Assembly: GCA_002791435.1 (NCBI GenBank) | Contig: PFXB01000127.1 | Location: 1-24,241, forward strand | Direction: 5' to 3' | Length of the DNA stretch: 24,241 nt | DNA from: a candidate division WWE3 bacterium CG_4_9_14_3_um_filter_43_9 | Lineage (GTDB): Bacteria; Patescibacteriota; CPR3; GCA-002780085 | Shown here: in pieces, positions 20,455-24,241 of the stretch | Layout of the letters: every line of letters begins with the position of its first letter | Numbering within the stretch: the stretch's first letter is position 1 | Notes under the pieces: model-generated | What the model was told of the DNA's origin: nothing | Seen by the model: only the letters and a program-made list of their open reading frames with translations | Databases searched by the model: none | Made by a program: the position numbers and the translations under genes

Positions 20455-21054
20455 TTACGGCGCTGCTTTTTTGGCTCTTTTGGCTCTTAGTTCAGTCAAT
20501 CCTTTTGCTTCCAGCTCGTCTGCTTTTCTGCGGGCTTCTAAAAATTCCTTATCTTTTGCAAGTCTTCTAAACCACTCACTCTCATAGAAATCTTTGAGGG
20601 TGGCTTTGGCGGATTGAAGATAAGCCACAATTTCCGGGTCACCAGCATGTTCAGGATAATAATCAAACTCAGGAACCGCTCCGTGATATTTTTGAGCCTG
20701 TGGACTTGCGGAGAGTAAATTAGATTCAACCGTAACATCTCGGTTAACATTGCCTTTATGGCAACAATCCTCGAAATCCAAAATCGCCTGGTCTGGGTAC
20801 CCTAATTCAATTCCATCCTCTAAAATTTCCATTATGGTTTCTGGTAAAATTAAACCGTCTTGTTGAGCTGCTTTAAGCAAAGAACGCTCTTCTTGAGACC
20901 ATGCCTTAAATCCTCCAAATCCTTCTCGTGCATCAAATCGTTCAACACCTGGAATCTGAGTATGTTTTGTTTTCCATTCTATTCCTTTTATTTTGGTGAG
21001 GAGACTGATTTCGTAGTGAGATAAAAAGACAAAAGGAATAAATCTTCTATCCTT
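20455..21054 (-). pseudogene. Unknown gene lacking its 5' end (open frame of 199 codons with no start)
   Basis: The usable part is often read from TTG 20880 (141 residues), but the frame stays open and protein-like for another 58 codons upstream, through FLSHYEISLLTKIKGIEWK and TQIPGVERFDAREGFGGFK. There is no ATG, GTG or TTG in that stretch; it is closed by TAA at 21055-21057, beyond which a hairpin-rich block begins. The C-terminal half is charged and helical (FRRLAKDKEFLEARRKADEL) and ends RAKRAKKAAP. I do not recognise the family. The likely reading is a gene whose start was removed by the block upstream, although TTG initiation of a shorter protein cannot be ruled out. It lies 26 nt upstream of the PNPOx-like gene. 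Confidence 0.6.
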
Positions 21055-21057
21055 TTA

Positions 21058-21225
21058 TCCCGTCATGAAACTGAGTTCTGAAACCAGTTCCGAGTATTGC
21101 GCTTCAACCTTAAGATTGGAGATATGACAAAATTGCCCAAAGCAATTTAAAATCAAAATTAGCTCGCTTGGGCGAGCAAAAGGAAACCTGCCTGCATAAG
21201 CAGGTACCATGAGCGTCAGGCTCAG
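21058..21225. other. Hairpin-rich block, unidentified
   Basis: At least four local stem-loops follow one another: AAATTGC-CCAAA-GCAATTT (21130-21148), GCTCGC-TTGG-GCGAGC (21162-21177), CCTGC-ATAA-GCAGG (21190-21203), and GAGC-GTCAG-GCTC (21211-21223), plus a weaker one formed by AACTG and CAGTT near 21070. On the minus strand a 51-codon frame (ATG 21210 to TAA 21055) runs through all of them in phase with the broken gene downstream. It may be a small mobile repeat, a structured RNA, or a real coding start with a nonsense codon. Confidence 0.5.
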
Positions 21226-21246
21226 GGAGATTCATATTTTGTACTT

Positions 21247-21699
21247 TCAATGTTGACCCGTAAGTTTGTCTCTAATGCTCCTCGCTAGATAGAATACTCT
21301 TTCCGCTCTTAGTAAAGATTCATTTTCCTGCTCCGTAACCGCTCCTGGGGGGAATGTCTCAATTATTCGCTCTCCGCCCATTTCATCCCTTGCCATCCAA
21401 AGTGCTATCTCTCCTTGCGATTCCAGATAGTCAGCCACCGCCAACCCTCCTTCGTCTATTGCCACTCTATTATCTAACCAATCTAATACGGTAGTATCTC
21501 TCTTCAAATATGCCTCAAACCTTTGCCGCAACAATCTTCCTTGCACAGAGATTGCATTGTCCCATTTACTAAGACCGGCGTTCCACGCTCCTATTGAAAG
21601 TTCAATCGTCCCTCTTTGTCTTTTCAAGATTCCTCTAGCTTCATGGACAATTTCGGAAAATTCTGCCTTTTCGGCAACAGATGAAAGTTGGTCGGGCAT
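21247..21699 (-). CDS. Hypothetical protein (150 aa)
   Basis: The product is a soluble, mostly helical, acidic protein with no cysteine and no signal or membrane segment. It contains LSSVAEKAEFSEIVHEARG, WNAGLSKWDNAI, and the C-terminal RAERVFYLARSIRDKL. I recognise no family. GGAG stands about 9 nt before the ATG, and the frame is clean and reads like protein, so I consider it a real gene. It stands alone: the hairpin block follows its stop by about 20 nt, and a 171-nt gap separates it from the GNAT gene upstream. Confidence 0.6.
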   Translation of the reverse strand: MPDQLSSVAEKAEFSEIVHEARGILKRQRGTIELSIGAWNAGLSKWDNAISVQGRLLRQRFEAYLKRDTTVLDWLDNRVAIDEGGLAVADYLESQGEIALWMARDEMGGERIIETFPPGAVTEQENESLLRAERVFYLARSIRDKLTGQH

Positions 21700-21761
21700 A
21701 ATAGTAAACTCCGTTTTTTTAAATTTCTTTATTGAGATGTTTGATTATCCAGCTTATCATA

Positions 21762-21870
21762 TCAATTTTTCTTGCGTTCCGTATAATACTTTCTTCCCCT
21801 CAGCTCATCCGGTAACAAATTCTTATCTTTATCCGGGTACATTTCAGTTTGAACCTTCCCCTGTTCGGCT
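21762..21870 (-). pseudogene. Gene-tail remnant ending NLLPDELRGRKYY, copy 1
   Basis: Directly after the GNAT stop, another frame reads VQTEMYPDKDKNLLPDEL then RGRKYYTERKKN and a stop. Its end matches the frame just upstream of the GNAT gene (NNLLPEELKGRKYY). LP-EL-GRKYY resembles the C-terminus of RarA/MgsA-type AAA ATPases, a tentative match. No start or body of such a gene is present, so this looks like a leftover 3' end. Confidence 0.5.
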
Positions 21871-22425
21871 TCACCAATACCCTTTTCCGTAATGAAAGGT
21901 GTTTTTGCTCTGCATGACATAATCGTAAACTGCTTGCGAACAAAGCGGGATAAACATGGTTCCTGCATCGTATTTAATTTCACCTTTAATGTTTTCAAAA
22001 GAAATTTTCCTCATCATCGTCTTAAAACCTACTTTTTCGTAGAGTAGATAGGCTTCCTTTTTCAAGTCAACATTAAAGCAGGCTATATCGCACTTTTCCT
22101 TCTTCAGTAATTTTAATCCTTCTTTCAACATCTTCGTTGCAATACCTTTTCTTCTCATTGATTTTGCAACGCATACTCCACCCGTCCCGCCAAAAACTAT
22201 CTCCTTTTCGCCAAATTTAATTTTTCGTTTGAATAAACCGAGCATTCCGACAATTTTTCTGCCTTGATATGCAAACAGCCTCCCAAACTCTTGAGAGATA
22301 AAATCTTCTTCTATTGACTGCCTGTCTACATCACTAAAACACTCCTTTTGCAGCTTCAAGATAGAACTTTCTTGAAAGGGAGTAAGTTTCTTTTCTACGA
22401 TAAACTTAATTTCAATTTCATTCAT
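21871..22425 (-). CDS. GNAT-family N-acetyltransferase (184 aa)
   Basis: GNAT enzymes move an acetyl group from acetyl-CoA to an amine. The acetyl-CoA pyrophosphate loop is visible as R-R-K-G-I-A in VAKSMRRKGIATKMLKEGL (Q/R-x-x-G-x-A pattern). A strand with FGGTGGVCVAKS comes before it, and CDIACFNVDLKKEAYLLYEK with VGFKTMMRK after it is the usual final strand and helix. Substrate unknown; the C-terminal extension ending TFHYGKGYW is longer than in the smallest members. The ATG overlaps the stop of a short upstream frame (ATGA), and the same kind of peptide tail lies after its own stop, so the gene sits between two related gene remnants. Confidence 0.87.
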   Translation of the reverse strand: MNEIEIKFIVEKKLTPFQESSILKLQKECFSDVDRQSIEEDFISQEFGRLFAYQGRKIVGMLGLFKRKIKFGEKEIVFGGTGGVCVAKSMRRKGIATKMLKEGLKLLKKEKCDIACFNVDLKKEAYLLYEKVGFKTMMRKISFENIKGEIKYDAGTMFIPLCSQAVYDYVMQSKNTFHYGKGYW

Positions 22426-22559
22426 GATGTTTCTTTTTTCTTATAATACTTCCTTCCTTTTAACTCCTCGGGCAACAGGTTGTTTTTTCGGGTAGAGGCT
22501 CTATTCCCTCTGGACTTAATTTGAAACAGGCGACGGGCGTTGGCTGAAGTATAAATGAT
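22422..22559 (-). pseudogene. Gene-tail remnant ending NLLPEELKGRKYY, copy 2
   Basis: A 45-codon open frame without a start ends RKNNLLPEELKGRKYY then KKKETS and a TGA overlapping the GNAT ATG. The last 20 residues match copy 1 after the GNAT gene, at protein level and less clearly at DNA level, so the copies are old. From 22560 to 22692 I see nothing else. Confidence 0.5.
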
Positions 22560-22692
22560 TCAGCATGATTCTATAAGTAAATTAATGGGCTATTAGTCTG
22601 GAAAGCTCGTTTAGTTTCAAAATGGTACTTTCTTACTAAAGAATACTGCGGGTTGAACGAAGTTAGAACCTGTTACTAACATTTTAAGAAAA

Positions 22693-24066
22693 CTAATTAC
22701 CGGATAATGCCTCTAGCAATTTTTTGGTAGCTCGATATTTGATATACTTACCCTCTCTTTCCCCAAGCACCAAGCCCACTTTCTCCAATTCTTTTATGTC
22801 CTTGGCGGCCGTTTGTCTGGAAATACTGCTCAGAATCGCATGAGAAGTAACGGTGGTATGCGTATTACTATCTGAAGCTAGATAATGCAGCAAATGTTTT
22901 TGTCTGTCTGTTAAATATAAATTTGTACTGATGATCTTGTCTATTTCCTTGTTTTCTGAAATTTTTCTAACGACGTATTCATTGAAATCATTGAGGGCTT
23001 GCATTATTTTCCTGATATGAAAATCAAAAAAATAAGTCGCGTCATATGCGTCTTGTTCAGAATAAATATATGCCATTGCATACTGAATAGGAGCTTTTTT
23101 GATAGTTAAAGAAATCGGTAGATACATAAACGTCCAATAATTCTTTCTAAGCAAATACCAGTAAAAAAGAGATCTTGCCAATCTGCCATTTCCATCTGTA
23201 AAGGGATGCAAGTAGCCAAACCAAAAATGTAAAAAAATGGCTTTAATGATTGGATGTAAAAATTTATTATCGTCCGCATCATTCGCATAATCAATTAGTT
23301 TCTCTATTTCTTCTTTGACAAACTTTTCTGCAGGCGGAATATGGGTTATATATTCTTGAGATCCAATTTGGCCCTGTACGACTATTCCGTCTGAATTTTT
23401 TCTTAATCTTCCCTGTTCTTCCCTCTTTATTGTTTTTTCAGTTAACATTCTATGTAACTCGAATAATAATTCTTTCGATAAAGGTTGATTTTTATAAACC
23501 TCATCAATTTTAAAAATCGTATTGTAATTATTTAAAATCATTTGTTCATCTTTATTCCTTGGCTCTCTTTTTTCAACAATCATCTTTTTGGCGGCTTGCC
23601 GTGTTGTATGTGCTCCTTCTAGTTGACTTGAGGCTATAGCTTCTTCTAAAATACCTCTTGAGATAAATTTCTGCTTATTTGAATCCGACAAAACGTCCAT
23701 CGAAGTAAATACTTGACCACCGGAACTAACATCAATTTTATGTAAAAATTCATCAACGTAAGACAATCTAATCCATTTAAAATAATCTCCTTTTTCACTT
23801 TTTATCGGTGTATCCCGCGAAACAATAGTCCTAAATTGCTTAATAAAAAACCAGGCTTCTTCAGAAGTAAAACCATGAGGAGTTTCTTTATGCTTTACTT
23901 CGTCCCAATATAAATATTGCGGCTCATTTCTTCTCTGTAAAAACTGAGCTAATTCTGCTATATTTTCAGTCTTGCCGAATATTTTCCCTCTATCTACTCT
24001 TTTTAAATCAGGCTTATCTAGCTTGAAATAGGGTAAAGTTAAATTTTTACTTGTCATATCTGTCAT
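22693..24066 (-). CDS. Fic-domain protein with C-terminal winged helix (457 aa)
   Basis: Fic enzymes transfer AMP (or another phospho-group) from a nucleotide to a protein hydroxyl. The active-site motif is complete: HPFTDGNGR at 287-295. The inhibitory helix motif (S/T-x-x-x-E-G) is present as S146-S-Q-L-E150-G151, before the Fic core, which makes this a class II, self-inhibited Fic. The Fic N-terminal domain occupies about 1-130. After 390 a helix-turn-helix region (TDRQKHLLHYL, SSISRQTAAKDIKELEKVGLV) and a wing (GEREGKYIKYRAT) indicate DNA binding. This architecture often regulates its own gene, and an inverted repeat fills the upstream region. No antitoxin gene is adjacent. The gene looks more AT-rich than most of the window, which fits acquisition by transfer (a qualitative impression). 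Confidence 0.95.
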   Translation of the reverse strand: MTDMTSKNLTLPYFKLDKPDLKRVDRGKIFGKTENIAELAQFLQRRNEPQYLYWDEVKHKETPHGFTSEEAWFFIKQFRTIVSRDTPIKSEKGDYFKWIRLSYVDEFLHKIDVSSGGQVFTSMDVLSDSNKQKFISRGILEEAIASSQLEGAHTTRQAAKKMIVEKREPRNKDEQMILNNYNTIFKIDEVYKNQPLSKELLFELHRMLTEKTIKREEQGRLRKNSDGIVVQGQIGSQEYITHIPPAEKFVKEEIEKLIDYANDADDNKFLHPIIKAIFLHFWFGYLHPFTDGNGRLARSLFYWYLLRKNYWTFMYLPISLTIKKAPIQYAMAYIYSEQDAYDATYFFDFHIRKIMQALNDFNEYVVRKISENKEIDKIISTNLYLTDRQKHLLHYLASDSNTHTTVTSHAILSSISRQTAAKDIKELEKVGLVLGEREGKYIKYRATKKLLEALSGN

Positions 24067-24075
24067 ATTAGATTA

Positions 24076-24137
24076 TGTTAAATACATGTTAAGTATATGT
24101 TAATACTTAACATGTTAACATCCGGCTAAATACATGT
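24076..24137 (-). promoter_or_regulatory. Palindromic control region upstream of fic (candidate operator)
   Basis: A perfect 13-bp inverted repeat, ACATGTTAAGTAT (24084-24096) and ATACTTAACATGT (24103-24115), has a 6-base centre. ATGTTAA occurs four times on the plus strand (24076, 24086, 24097, 24112), TTAACATGTTAA (24107-24118) is a further palindrome, and TAAATACATGT is repeated at 24079 and 24127. On the minus strand CATAAT stands 5 nt before the fic ATG as a possible -10, so the operator would cover the promoter. The remaining bases to the window end (24138-24241) hold nothing I recognise. Confidence 0.75.
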
Positions 24138-24241
24138 CAATCCCATAATGCAAACAAGAGGAGGCGGAAAAATTCCAAGTTTCAACGGTGTTTTTAAGTC
24201 GAGCGCTGTGAATACCTGCAGGCTCTGCCGTGTGAGTTGAG

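Overview
The window looks like a chromosomal segment of a Patescibacteria/CPR bacterium, most likely of the Microgenomates group. This is inferred from gene content, not from a marker gene. The clues are tandem FemAB-type peptidoglycan aminoacyltransferases, a short SbcC, a compact MetG without a C-terminal extension, a membrane GT2 protein next to a WecA/MraY-type transferase and a DUF1648-like protein, and spacers full of short palindromic repeats. UGA reads as an ordinary stop (for example at the ends of sbcC and the first femAB gene), so this is not a UGA-Gly lineage.

Layout. 1-1860: two femAB-like genes, the first cut by the window edge. 2205-5939: sbcD and sbcC, double-strand break processing, followed by a small membrane protein (5971-6387). 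6753-8986: metG-tatD, two genes 14 nt apart. 9268-12571: envelope module with a membrane GT2, a DUF1648-like protein and a polyprenyl-phosphate sugar-1-phosphate transferase. A convergent YdjM-like membrane protein overlaps the end of the last gene. 13311-17814: three paralogous proteins of about 180 residues that resemble DUF2378 (V4R/HNOB-like). They are interleaved with a DUF763 gene and a complete but dead IS1595-family insertion sequence (15644-16493) with terminal inverted repeats and a target duplication. 17818-24066: a minus-strand run of mostly small accessory genes (ZIP transporter, secreted protein with a Tat-like signal, dimeric alpha-beta barrel protein, PNPOx-like protein, a broken gene, an unknown protein, a GNAT acetyltransferase, and a Fic protein with a palindromic control region). 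This part carries gene fragments and duplications and looks like a turnover region.

Two patterns run across genes. (1) Five transcription-unit heads (metG, the YdjM-like gene, two of the DUF2378-like genes, zip) have a -35/-10 promoter whose -10 hexamer lies only 6-7 nt before the ATG. Transcription would then start at or within a base of the start codon (leaderless mRNA), while most downstream or operon genes have a Shine-Dalgarno sequence. (2) Nearly every plus-strand spacer is built from a few repeat modules: GTCAT...ATGAC elements, a TTCGATCCGCC...GGCGGAGAGAACTAC palindrome, a 61-bp GTAGCGG...CCGCTAC element, CCACGG...CCGTGG hairpins, and a (TTTTGAC)n heptamer array.

The best candidates for something undescribed are the trio of DUF2378-like paralogs with leaderless promoters, the Fic control region, and the two hairpin-rich blocks at 15504-15623 and 21058-21225. 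No tRNA, rRNA or CRISPR array was seen.
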